Assembly: GCA_038078215.1 (NCBI GenBank)
Contig: JBBUED010000011.1
Location: 1-40,270, forward strand
DNA: 40,270 nt
Direction: 5' to 3'
DNA from: GWA1-40-21 sp038078215
Lineage (GTDB): Bacteria > Patescibacteriota > Minisyncoccia > Phycocordibacterales > GWA1-40-21
Under the pieces are notes generated by a model that saw only the letters and a list, made by a program, of their open reading frames with translations, made no database searches and was not told the DNA's origin. This document shows positions 1 to 5,845 of this stretch, piece by piece (within the stretch, counting starts at the first letter, position 1; each line of letters opens with the position of its first letter). The position numbers and the translations under genes were made by a program.

Positions 1-214
1 CATCAGGACCGAAATAGACAAAACTAACGAAACTCTCGGCAAAAAAATCCGCGCCGGCAAGACTAAAAAAATTCCCTATCTTCTGGTCGTCGGCGAAAAA
101 GAAGAAAAAGAAAATACCATCTCCGTTAACGCCATGAACAATAAAGAGCAGGAAATTTTGGCCTTGTCGCAATTCACCGAAAAAATTCTTAAAGAAATCG
201 CGGACAAAAAATAA
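1..214 (+). CDS. thrS: Threonyl-tRNA synthetase, C-terminal end (partial)
   Basis: The gene enters from the left edge, and only its last 70 codons are visible (frame from base 2, TAA at 212-214). The segment NETLGKKIRAGKTKKIPYLL followed by VVGEKE and ISVNAM matches the end of the class II HGTP anticodon-binding domain of ThrRS (typically NETLGKKIR..K..KIPYMLV.G..E...). ThrRS charges tRNA-Thr in the cytoplasm; this domain reads the anticodon. The catalytic and editing domains would lie outside the window. A related class IIa synthetase (HisRS or ProRS) is the main alternative, but the motif wording fits ThrRS best. The gene ends directly in an intrinsic terminator. Confidence 0.85.
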   Translation, partial: IRTEIDKTNETLGKKIRAGKTKKIPYLLVVGEKEEKENTISVNAMNNKEQEILALSQFTEKILKEIADKK

Positions 215-240
215 AAGAGGGTTTTTAGACCCTCTTTTTT
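214..240. terminator. Bidirectional intrinsic terminator between thrS and a convergent small gene
   Basis: A 9-bp stem (214-222 with 229-237) with a 6-nt loop is followed by a T-run on the plus strand and mirrored by an A-run on the other side. It ends thrS on plus. The stop codon of the minus-strand ORF lies inside it, so both genes share it. Confidence 0.85.
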
Positions 241-518
241 AATATAACATAGCGACAATTTATCTTGTCGACTACAACTTTCCTGACTCTAAACTTGGAG
301 GAATGGTTAATTTTATTATCAAAATACCAACTGTTTCCTGTCTTTAAACTAACAATTTCAACTCCTTTCTTGCGCCAAATGGAAATTACTAGCGTACCAA
401 CTAATTTGTCATATAATGACTTAGTTATTACTCCGTATTCGCCCACCTTAAGACAAGATGGGTGCATTTGCCTCGGTAAAGTAATTTTGTCTAGATGTTT
501 CTGAACTATTGTATCCAC
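225..518 (-). CDS. Small hypothetical protein, 97 aa, with a poly-G ribosome-binding site
   Basis: I do not recognise this protein. It is basic, with a middle segment (VGEYGVITKSLYDKLVGTLV, then W, V and I rich strands) that looks like a small beta-rich fold, perhaps an SH3-like barrel. It has no signal peptide or membrane segment. The start is GTG at 516-518. The only Shine-Dalgarno candidate is a run of nine G (plus-strand C at 522-530) three bases upstream. The gene converges on thrS and shares its terminator. Being a real gene is supported by the SD-like tract, the uninterrupted frame and the terminator. Function is unknown. A shorter plus-strand frame over the same bases has no SD and is considered a shadow. 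Confidence 0.55.
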   Translation of the reverse strand: MDTIVQKHLDKITLPRQMHPSCLKVGEYGVITKSLYDKLVGTLVISIWRKKGVEIVSLKTGNSWYFDNKINHSSKFRVRKVVVDKINCRYVILKKRV

Positions 519-832
519 TTTCCCCCCCCCTTCTGCGTTTTTAATTCAAAAAATATTTCAAATAACAGACAGATAATCTGCTTTCATTCATACCCCAAAA
601 CCGAAATTTTTGCAAGAAAAAAAAGATACCTGTTTTAAGCGATAGCAGAAAAATGGTATCATTTGAAAACTGAATAATTTTGGAAATTAAGAACATCGTT
701 AAAAGTATGTCGTTAAAAGTAAGTAAGTGTGGAAAAATTCCGATAAATATGTTAAGTTATTCGTTTAAGGACTAAATCAATTCGGCTGAATAAAATTGAT
801 TGTCCGAATATTTTGTCGGACAAAATGTTTTA
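519..832. other. Gene-free 314-nt stretch before the tRNA-Ser region
   Basis: No credible ORF is seen. It contains the nine-C run (522-530) used by the minus-strand small gene, a short direct repeat of CGTTAAAAGTA near 699-725, and an 8-bp hairpin at 800-823 (TTGTCCGA and its complement, 8-nt loop). The hairpin is followed by a T-containing tail and could end or process a transcript. A TATCAT-like -10 box sits near 656-661, but no convincing -35 box was found. Confidence 0.5.
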
Positions 833-862
833 GGAGAGATAGCGGAGCGGTTGAACGCCCTT
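833..862 (+). pseudogene. tRNA-Ser-like 5' half fragment (copy 0)
   Basis: Bases 833-858 read as an acceptor 5' strand (GGAGAGA) followed by a class II tRNA D-arm (TAGCGGAGCGGTTGAACGC). No matching T-arm or 3' acceptor strand follows before the next fragment begins, so it cannot fold as a tRNA by itself. It is the most diverged of the fragments and may derive from a different serine isoacceptor. Confidence 0.45.
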
Positions 863-877
863 GTACGGCAAAAAAGC

Positions 878-910
878 GGAGGGGTGGCAGAGTGGTTGAA
901 TGCATTGGTA
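878..910 (+). pseudogene. tRNA-Ser 5' half fragment (copy 1)
   Basis: GGAGGGG (878-884), then TGGCAGAGTGGTTGAATGC, nearly repeats the 5' half of the intact tRNA-Ser at 1019. Similarity stops in the anticodon stem, where a hairpin element (914-958) takes over. The AAAGC bases just upstream are also shared with the intact copy. The acceptor strand could still pair with CTCCTCC with one G-U pair, but no such 3' half is adjacent. Confidence 0.6.
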
Positions 911-913
911 TTG

Positions 914-958
914 TTCCCGATTTATCCAAGAGAGAAGCGATTGGCTATAAATCGGGAA
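914..958. repeat. Hairpin inserted at the anticodon-stem position of a tRNA-Ser fragment
   Basis: TTCCCGATTTAT (914-925) pairs perfectly with ATAAATCGGGAA (947-958), and CCAA (926-929) with TTGG (941-944) closes an inner helix. It sits exactly where tRNA-Ser copy 1 loses similarity, so it looks like an insertion into, or replacement of, the 3' half. Confidence 0.7.
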
Positions 959-971
959 TCCCGCGTAGAGC

Positions 972-1002
972 GGTGGGGTGGCAGAGTGGTTGAATGCGCT
1001 TT
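972..1002 (+). pseudogene. tRNA-Ser 5' half fragment (copy 2)
   Basis: GGTGGGG (972-978) plus TGGCAGAGTGGTTGAATGCGC again repeats the acceptor and D-arm of tRNA-Ser. It is followed immediately by the flank of the intact gene. No variable arm, T-arm or 3' acceptor belongs to it. An acceptor mismatch at position 3 against the local 3' halves suggests decay. Confidence 0.6.
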
Positions 1003-1018
1003 CACACGGAAACAAAGC

Positions 1019-1105
1019 GGAGGAGTGGCAGAGTGGTCGATCGCACCGGTCTTGAAAACCGGAACCTCGGAAACGGGGTCGTGAGTTCGAATCTCACCTC
1101 CTCCG
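1019..1105 (+). tRNA. tRNA-Ser (anticodon UGA)
   Basis: A complete class II tRNA. Acceptor GGAGGAG (1019-1025) pairs with CTCCTCC (1098-1104), with discriminator G1105. The D-arm follows, then the anticodon stem CCGGT with loop CTTGAAA and ACCGG, giving anticodon TGA (UGA, reading UCN). The long variable arm (CCTC..GGGG) and T-arm GTGAG-TTCGAAT-CTCAC (1081-1097) are present. CCA is not encoded. The flanks extend the acceptor helix: 1009-1018 is perfectly complementary to 1105-1114, which would give the precursor a 17-bp terminal helix. This is the only intact member of a local set of tRNA-Ser pieces. Confidence 0.95.
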
Positions 1106-1124
1106 CTTTGTTTCTGAATCTTGC

Positions 1125-1152
1125 CCGCCGGAGGCGGGTCCGCCTCTGGCGG
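1125..1152. repeat. GC-rich palindromic repeat
   Basis: CCGCCGGAGGCGG (1125-1137) and CCGCCTCTGGCGG (1140-1152) form a 13-bp inverted repeat with one mismatch. It immediately precedes the orphan 3' half of a tRNA-Ser, occupying the place of its 5' half. From memory, GC hairpins of this wording are common between genes in Parcubacteria-type genomes. Confidence 0.65.
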
Positions 1153-1153
1153 A

Positions 1154-1204
1154 AAAACCGGAATATCCGAAAGAGTATCGTGAGTTCGAATCTCACCTCC
1201 TCCG
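1154..1204 (+). pseudogene. tRNA-Ser 3' half fragment (copy 3)
   Basis: From AAAACCGGAA (anticodon loop 3' side) through a short variable arm, the T-arm (CGTGAGTTCGAATCTCAC) and acceptor 3' strand CTCCTCC plus G, this repeats the 3' half of the intact tRNA-Ser with a diverged variable arm. No anticodon or 5' half is joined to it. Long ORFs on either strand here are tRNA translations, not genes. Confidence 0.65.
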
Positions 1205-1228
1205 CCAAATTTTATAATCCTGGGCAAG

Positions 1229-1258
1229 TTGATTTTTTAATCAATTTTATTATATAAT
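1229..1258 (+). promoter_or_regulatory. Sigma70-type promoter with overlapping inverted repeat
   Basis: TTGATT (1229-1234), an 18-nt spacer, then TATAAT (1253-1258). The -35 box is one arm of a palindrome (TTGATT-TTTT-AATCAA, 1229-1244), a possible operator or hairpin. The start codon it serves is about 40 nt downstream. Confidence 0.7.
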
Positions 1259-1300
1259 CTTGCAAGATTTATTGTCCTTAAACTCTTTGGAGGTTTTACA

Positions 1301-1423
1301 ATGGAAAAGATAATGCGGAAAGTGGTCTATTGCGTAACTCTGTCTATTGTGTGCGCGGGATTGTTTGTTGGATGGCTAGCCTGCCTTTGTCTTGAAGATA
1401 CCGATATTGAATATTATGGTTAG
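1301..1423 (+). CDS. 40-aa single-membrane-span microprotein
   Basis: The ORF starts with ATG at 1301 and ends with TAG at 1421-1423. A textbook Shine-Dalgarno GGAGG (1288-1292) sits 8 nt upstream. The product has a basic start (MEKIMRK), one hydrophobic helix (about residues 8-30, VVYCVTLSIVCAGLFVGWLA then CLCL) and an acidic tail (EDTDIEYYG), so the C-terminus is probably outside. Three cysteines lie in or at the helix. It could be a membrane microprotein, or a signal peptide with a short exported tail. Its own promoter, SD and strong terminator argue that this very short gene is real, although no family is recognised. Confidence 0.65.
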   Translation: MEKIMRKVVYCVTLSIVCAGLFVGWLACLCLEDTDIEYYG

Positions 1424-1440
1424 GACCCGGACTTTCCCAT

Positions 1441-1485
1441 AACAGCGGCTCAATATTATCCTAGATAATGAGTCGCTGTTTTGTT
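1441..1485 (+). terminator. Intrinsic terminator of the microprotein gene
   Basis: AACAGCG pairs with CGCTGTT (1441-1447 with 1474-1480), extended inward by CTCA/TGAG and ATTAT/ATAAT. A T-rich tail follows. The long stem starts 17 nt after the stop codon. Confidence 0.85.
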
Positions 1486-1495
1486 ATCTGACTAT

Positions 1496-1598
1496 GAATT
1501 ACGAAACGCAAAAATTTAGGTCCTCGGGTCGCAAAACCTCTTTATTTTTTAAATGTTTTTGCTCAAACCAGACCGTAAATTTTTGCGTTTCGTAATTC
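1496..1598. repeat. 103-nt palindromic repeat element, copy A
   Basis: Its ends are GAATTACGAAACGCAAAAAT and the exact inverse. The interior carries a second, imperfect inverted repeat (GGTC..GAGCAAAAAC against TTTTGCGACC..GGACC). Reversed, it aligns along its whole length with copies B (2909-3013) and C (15037-15139). It lies 15 nt beyond the eno stop codon. There is no ORF inside. Confidence 0.85.
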
Positions 1599-1613
1599 AA
1601 GATATCTGAATAA

Positions 1614-2900
1614 TTATCTCTTAAATATTTGTCCACCTAGAAAAACCGCCTTCTTGCCGAGATTCTCCTCAATTCTTAAAAGTTGATTGTATTTCGCCGT
1701 CCTTTCTCCTCGGCAGAGCGAACCAGTCTTTATTTGGCCTGTTCCGAGCCCGACGACAAAATCGGAAATTATCGCGTCTTCAGTCTCGCCGCTTCGGTGG
1801 GACACGACCGAAGTGAATCCCGCTTTATTCGCCATATTTATGGTGTCAATAGTTTCCGAAACGGTGCCGATTTGGTTCAGTTTAATAAGAATGGAGTTGG
1901 CCGCTTTTTTCTCAATTCCCTCCTTAAGAATTTTGCTGTTTGTGACGAAAATATCATCGCCGACAATTTGAATTTTATCGCCAAGTTTTTTAGTCAAAGC
2001 TTGATGACCTTTCCAGTCGTTTTCCGAGAGTCCGTCTTCAATGGACACAATCGGATATTTATTAGCCCAGCCAGAATAAAATTCAATCATTTCAACGCTC
2101 GAAAGAATCTTTCCCTCCCTCTCCAAATAATATTTTCCGTCTTTATAAAATTCGCTCGCCGCCGCGTCTATGGCAATAGAAATGTCTTTGCCGGCTTTGT
2201 ATCCGGCTTTGGCAATCGCTTCCAAAATAATTTCAATCGCCGCTTCGTTTGACGCAAGCGCCGGGGCGAATCCTCCCTCGTCTCCCACCAACGCGCTTAA
2301 TCTTCTTGACGTCAGAATTTTCTTGAGCATATGAAAAGTTTCCGCGCCGTATCGCAGAGCCTCCCTGAATGTCGGCGCTCCCAGAGGCATTATCATAAAT
2401 TCCTGAATGTCAGTGGAATTTTCCGCGTGTTTTCCGCCGTTCACTATGTTCATCATCGGCACCGGCAAGACGAAAGGCTTTCCAGTCTTGCCTATCTTTT
2501 TGAAATATTTATAGAGCGGAATGCAGTCGCTGTCCGCCATGGCGCGGGCGAAAGCCATGGACACCGCGAGGATGGCATTGGCGCCGATACGAGATTTATT
2601 TTCCGTCCCGTCAATTTCCATCATTCTTTTGTCCAACTTCTTCTGGTCAAATTCGCCGCCAACCAGAGCTTTCTTAAGTGCAGTATTCACATTGGAAACC
2701 GCTTTGAGAACACCCTTTCCGCCGTAGCGTTTATCGTCTCCATCCCTAAGCTCAATCGCTTCTTTGCTCCCCGTTGAAGCTCCCGACGGCGCGGCGGCGC
2801 GCCCAAACGAGCCATCTTTTAAAATGACATCAGCTTCCACAGTCGGATTCCCTCTTGAATCAAGAATTTCCCTCGCGATAATTTTTGAAATTTTTGGCAT
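1614..2900 (-). CDS. eno: Enolase (phosphopyruvate hydratase)
   Basis: Interconverts 2-phosphoglycerate and phosphoenolpyruvate in lower glycolysis; cytoplasmic. The 428-aa product from MPKISKIIAREILDSRGNPT is full length. Visible family motifs are the N-terminal ARE..DSRGNPTVE, the mobile loop GASTG, GDEGGFAP, the metal-binding SIEDGL, LIKLNQIGT with the catalytic lysine, SHRSGETED and the GQIKTG end. The frame stays open 16 codons further upstream (to 2948), but those codons lie inside repeat element B and do not belong to the enolase fold, so the start is placed at 2898-2900. No clear SD is seen (AAAGAAAT only). A promoter is likely upstream of element B, which would put that palindrome in the 5' UTR. 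Confidence 0.95.
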   Translation of the reverse strand: MPKISKIIAREILDSRGNPTVEADVILKDGSFGRAAAPSGASTGSKEAIELRDGDDKRYGGKGVLKAVSNVNTALKKALVGGEFDQKKLDKRMMEIDGTENKSRIGANAILAVSMAFARAMADSDCIPLYKYFKKIGKTGKPFVLPVPMMNIVNGGKHAENSTDIQEFMIMPLGAPTFREALRYGAETFHMLKKILTSRRLSALVGDEGGFAPALASNEAAIEIILEAIAKAGYKAGKDISIAIDAAASEFYKDGKYYLEREGKILSSVEMIEFYSGWANKYPIVSIEDGLSENDWKGHQALTKKLGDKIQIVGDDIFVTNSKILKEGIEKKAANSILIKLNQIGTVSETIDTINMANKAGFTSVVSHRSGETEDAIISDFVVGLGTGQIKTGSLCRGERTAKYNQLLRIEENLGKKAVFLGGQIFKR

Positions 2901-2908
2901 ATTTCTTT

Positions 2909-3013
2909 GAATTGCGAAACGCAAAAAATTTATAGGTCTATTGAGCAAAAACGCCTTAAAAAAACAAAGAGTTTTTGCGACCCGAGAACCTGAATTTTTG
3001 CGTTTCGCAATTC
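2909..3013. repeat. 105-nt palindromic repeat element, copy B
   Basis: The ends are GAATTGCGAAACGCAAAAA and its inverse. It has the same internal layout as copies A and C. It lies between the probable eno promoter and the eno start codon, so it is likely transcribed as a long hairpin in the eno leader. Together with copy A it brackets eno. Confidence 0.85.
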
Positions 3014-3026
3014 ATAAATATTTTTT

Positions 3027-3054
3027 AATTATCACAACATAATATCATACAAAA
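3027..3054 (-). promoter_or_regulatory. Candidate eno promoter
   Basis: On minus, TTTTGT (3049-3054), 16 nt, then ATAATT (3027-3032), with a TG shortly before the -10. The match is moderate. Position is the best argument: it lies after the mrdA stop codon and before repeat B and eno. Confidence 0.4.
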
Positions 3055-3056
3055 TC

Positions 3057-4769
3057 TTACCGCAAATACTGCGGAGCGTTCAGACTCATCCAGTCAAGGA
3101 GCTCTCTCATCACATAAAGGCCTCCGATGAGATTGACACTGGGGCCTCGTTCCATAAGCACGGCGAAGGCATATCTCGGATTCTTATAAGGGAAAAAGCC
3201 TATGACCCATGAGTTTACGAATTTTTTGGATGTTCCAAGCTCCGCCGTTCCCGTTTTCGCGGCAACTTCCGCTTGAGGAACATTCAAACCTGCCGCCGTG
3301 CCGTAAAGCACCGCCTCTCGCATTCCTTCCCGCACGACTTGAAAATCATCTTCTTTGATGTCAATCAATTTTGCGTCACTGTTCGGATGATTTAAAATGA
3401 TTGAAGGGTTTAAAAGCTTTCCGCCGTTCGCCACCGCGGAGACGGCGCGAACCGCCTGAAGGGGCGTTATCTGAAAACCATACTGACCTATGGCGGTGTT
3501 GTAAGTGTCTCCTATACGCCACTCTGAATCAGCGAAATTGTCTTTTTTCCATTCGGGACCGGGGACGACTCCGGACTTGCCGGAAAAAAATCCTTTCGGA
3601 AAATCGCTGCCGAAACCGAACATTCTCATATACTTTTCAATATTATAAATTCCGAGACCTTTTTGATTTTCATAACCGCCACCCACTTCGTAAAAATAAA
3701 CATTGGAAGATTCCGCCAAGGCTTTTCTCATGTCAACATAGCCGTGAGATTTGATTTCCGTGAAAACCGACGGCTTGCTCGGATTATAAATGTTCGGCAC
3801 GATGATTGACCCGCCGCTGAATATGGTGTCCAACGGCAAAATGATTTTCTCCGCGAGTGCCCCGAGCGCGACGAAGGGCTTGACGATGGAGCCGGGGGTG
3901 TAGAGTCCGTCGACCGCTCTGTTTAGAAACGGCTTATTCTTGTCTTCCAAATAAGATTGGATCTTTTTGCCGTCTTTGCCTTCCGACATCACCTGGGAAC
4001 TGTATTCCGGATAATTAGCCATGGCCAGCACTTCTCCGCTTCGCGCGTCCATAATCACTCCGGCGCCGCCGGAAAATCCGACCCGTCGCGATAGGCCAGC
4101 TATTGATTCGTAAAATTTATTCTGAACTTCCGCATCAATCGACAAAGTGAGATTGCCGCCTTCTTTCGGCGGACGAATGACGCTTTCCGACTCTATTTCC
4201 CCAAGAGCGTTCGTTTCCGTCATCTTGAGCCCGTTCTCGCCTGAAAGCTCGCCGCTAAAAATTTTTTCAATTCCCGTTTTGCCGATATAATCCTCATTGT
4301 AATAAAATCCGGAAGAATCTTTCGCCGGATATTTGATATATCCTAAAATATGGGAGAAACCGGGAATGTCCGCGTACTTTCTTAAAGCGAAATCCTTATC
4401 TTCTCCGAAGACATTCCACGCGAGTTCTTTGCCGCTTCGGTCATAAATCACTCCGCGCGGGGCAAATATGGTAATATGGCGCAAACGATTATTTTCGCTC
4501 CGCTCGGAATATTTCGCCCCGTCAGCGATTTGAAGACTCCAGACTTTGCCGACAATCCCGATAAACGCCAGACTAAAAAATACGGCCAAAAAAATGATGC
4601 TGCGTCTGGAAATCGGGCTGACTATCCTGCCTTCAAACTGATGAGTATTGAATTTGGGCAGATTGCTTGAATCAAGAAAAATCTCATCGGGCTCTATTTC
4701 ATCTCTCCTGCCCGTCAAACGCCCGTATCCGCTGAATATTTTTTTTATTTTCCTGTTTATCATAATCAC
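3057..4769 (-). CDS. mrdA: Penicillin-binding protein 2, elongasome transpeptidase
   Basis: A monofunctional class B PBP that cross-links peptidoglycan during side-wall growth. The 570-aa protein has a basic cytoplasmic start, one membrane anchor (about residues 54-75, SIIFLAVFFSLAFIGIVGKV), a PBP dimerisation region (RGVIYDRSG..LAWN) and a transpeptidase domain. All three active-site motifs are present: S294-I-V-K297 in TPGSIVKPF, S354-S-N356, and K505-T-G507. The start ATG overlaps the mreD stop by 4 nt, so it is translationally coupled as the last gene of the mreBCD-mrdA operon. No rodA is in the window. The protein is somewhat shorter than E. coli PBP2. PBP3/FtsI is the alternative, but the operon context favours PBP2. 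Confidence 0.92.
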   Translation of the reverse strand: MIMINRKIKKIFSGYGRLTGRRDEIEPDEIFLDSSNLPKFNTHQFEGRIVSPISRRSIIFLAVFFSLAFIGIVGKVWSLQIADGAKYSERSENNRLRHITIFAPRGVIYDRSGKELAWNVFGEDKDFALRKYADIPGFSHILGYIKYPAKDSSGFYYNEDYIGKTGIEKIFSGELSGENGLKMTETNALGEIESESVIRPPKEGGNLTLSIDAEVQNKFYESIAGLSRRVGFSGGAGVIMDARSGEVLAMANYPEYSSQVMSEGKDGKKIQSYLEDKNKPFLNRAVDGLYTPGSIVKPFVALGALAEKIILPLDTIFSGGSIIVPNIYNPSKPSVFTEIKSHGYVDMRKALAESSNVYFYEVGGGYENQKGLGIYNIEKYMRMFGFGSDFPKGFFSGKSGVVPGPEWKKDNFADSEWRIGDTYNTAIGQYGFQITPLQAVRAVSAVANGGKLLNPSIILNHPNSDAKLIDIKEDDFQVVREGMREAVLYGTAAGLNVPQAEVAAKTGTAELGTSKKFVNSWVIGFFPYKNPRYAFAVLMERGPSVNLIGGLYVMRELLDWMSLNAPQYLR

Positions 4770-5035
4770 TTGTCTGAATAAAATTTAAGCCGTTTCTTGA
4801 TAAAAATTGACGAGATAAATAAAATAACGGAAATAAAAGCCATCAGGTGAGAAAAATCGTAGAGATTCGCGATCGGCCTGCCGTAGAGAGCGTCAATAAT
4901 GATTCCCGCGAATATTATTTCATAAAAAGATTCGTAATAATAAAGCGAGAACAAGGCGATGACCATGGGGAAAATCGGCGGTAAAAATAAAATCGCCAAA
5001 AAAATAAATATGTCCGTGAAAATTCTTGTTGACAT
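4766..5035 (-). CDS. mreD: Rod shape-determining membrane protein MreD (short)
   Basis: An 89-aa, very hydrophobic protein with about three membrane helices (LAILFLPPIFPMVIALFSLY, then EIIFAGIIIDALYG, then SVILFISSIFI) and a basic C-terminus. The order mreB-mreC-this gene-mrdA identifies it as MreD, an integral membrane part of the Rod complex. The DALYGRP segment resembles the conserved DALYG of the family. It is about half the usual length, so only the N- or C-terminal helices are retained. The start lies 9 nt after mreC and the stop overlaps mrdA by 4 nt. Confidence 0.75.
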   Translation of the reverse strand: MSTRIFTDIFIFLAILFLPPIFPMVIALFSLYYYESFYEIIFAGIIIDALYGRPIANLYDFSHLMAFISVILFISSIFIKKRLKFYSDK

Positions 5036-5044
5036 TTCAATGAG

Positions 5045-5845
5045 TTATATTTCCACCATGACCCATTTGAGTTCAGACAGATTTGCCGGAATTTTAAAAA
5101 AAATTTTCTGGAAAGAGTCCGACGGATTCAATTCTATTTTTCGGACAAAGCCGAAGACCGAAACCGATATGCTCGGAATCACAGCCGCGTCCCCTTCTTT
5201 TATCTCCACGCCCCTCGGCAGTCTGGCGGAAAAATTTCCTCCGCCAAGCCCTTCCGCTTCCACTTGCGCCGATTTGTCGCCGACGAGAGCGATGAATTTT
5301 TCCCCCGGACTTGAGTACATTTTGACCTTGGAAGATTTCTCGCGCGCCTCTTCCACTTCTCCGATAACCGCCGAGCCTTCGTAAAAAACCTTGTTTCCCG
5401 CTCTGACTCCTTTATCAAGACCCGCGTCAATTATGATAACATCAAAAGGCGACACGCCGGGCTTCGCCAAAACAGCCGCCAAAACAGCGTTCTTTTTTAT
5501 ATCGACTCTCCCGAGCAAAGCTTTCAAATCTTCGTTTTCTTTTTGAATGATTTTCAGCACCGATAAATCCGCGGAGGTTTTGTCCAACTCCGAACTAAGC
5601 CTTCTGTTATCCGAGATAAGCGAACTCTTTGAACCGATTAAAGAAAAAGTGTCGGAGAATTTCAAAGCCGCGTAGCCGTCAAACTTCCAAAAAGGCAGAG
5701 CGATTTTATTGACAAATCCTTTAAACGAACCGGTAAGAGAAACCAAGAAAATCGCCGCTAACCCCAACGCGATCGCGCCGATTTTCATTCTCCGATTTCT
5801 GCCCCTTGGCTTTGAATTATTTTTTAGGAGGTAATTCATCTTCAT
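5045..5845 (-). CDS. mreC: Rod shape-determining protein MreC
   Basis: A bitopic protein linking cytoplasmic MreB to the periplasmic or external cell-wall machinery. The 266-aa product has a basic start (NSKPRGRNRRMK), one membrane helix (about residues 22-40, IGAIALGLAAIFLVSLTG), a coiled coil (about 70-110, DNRRLSSELDKTSADLSVLK) and the MreC beta domain (DVIIIDAGLDKGVRAGNKVF, then G.A..GEV, then GLGGGNFSARLPRGVEIKEG). Its 5' end overlaps mreB by 29 nt. A later start at 5785 (MKIGAIAL), preceded by CGGAGA, would avoid the overlap and cannot be excluded. It is followed by mreD. Confidence 0.9.
   Translation of the reverse strand: MKMNYLLKNNSKPRGRNRRMKIGAIALGLAAIFLVSLTGSFKGFVNKIALPFWKFDGYAALKFSDTFSLIGSKSSLISDNRRLSSELDKTSADLSVLKIIQKENEDLKALLGRVDIKKNAVLAAVLAKPGVSPFDVIIIDAGLDKGVRAGNKVFYEGSAVIGEVEEAREKSSKVKMYSSPGEKFIALVGDKSAQVEAEGLGGGNFSARLPRGVEIKEGDAAVIPSISVSVFGFVRKIELNPSDSFQKIFFKIPANLSELKWVMVEI

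Noticed and set aside
796..1257. Several overlapping ORFs of 60-100 codons on both strands, including ones reading EVRFEL or EIRTHD
   Set aside because: These are translations of tRNA-Ser and its fragments. EIRTHD/VRFELT-type peptides are classic false genes antisense to tRNA-Ser.
1683..2777. Plus-strand ORFs up to 189 codons opposite eno
   Set aside because: They are shadows of the enolase frame with no SD and no recognisable protein motifs. Similar shadows occur opposite mrdA, gyrB, pheT, thiF, smc and others.
2901..2948. N-terminal extension of enolase (MLNRPINFLRFAIQRN)
   Set aside because: Those codons lie inside palindromic element B. The enolase family sequence begins at MPKISK (2900).
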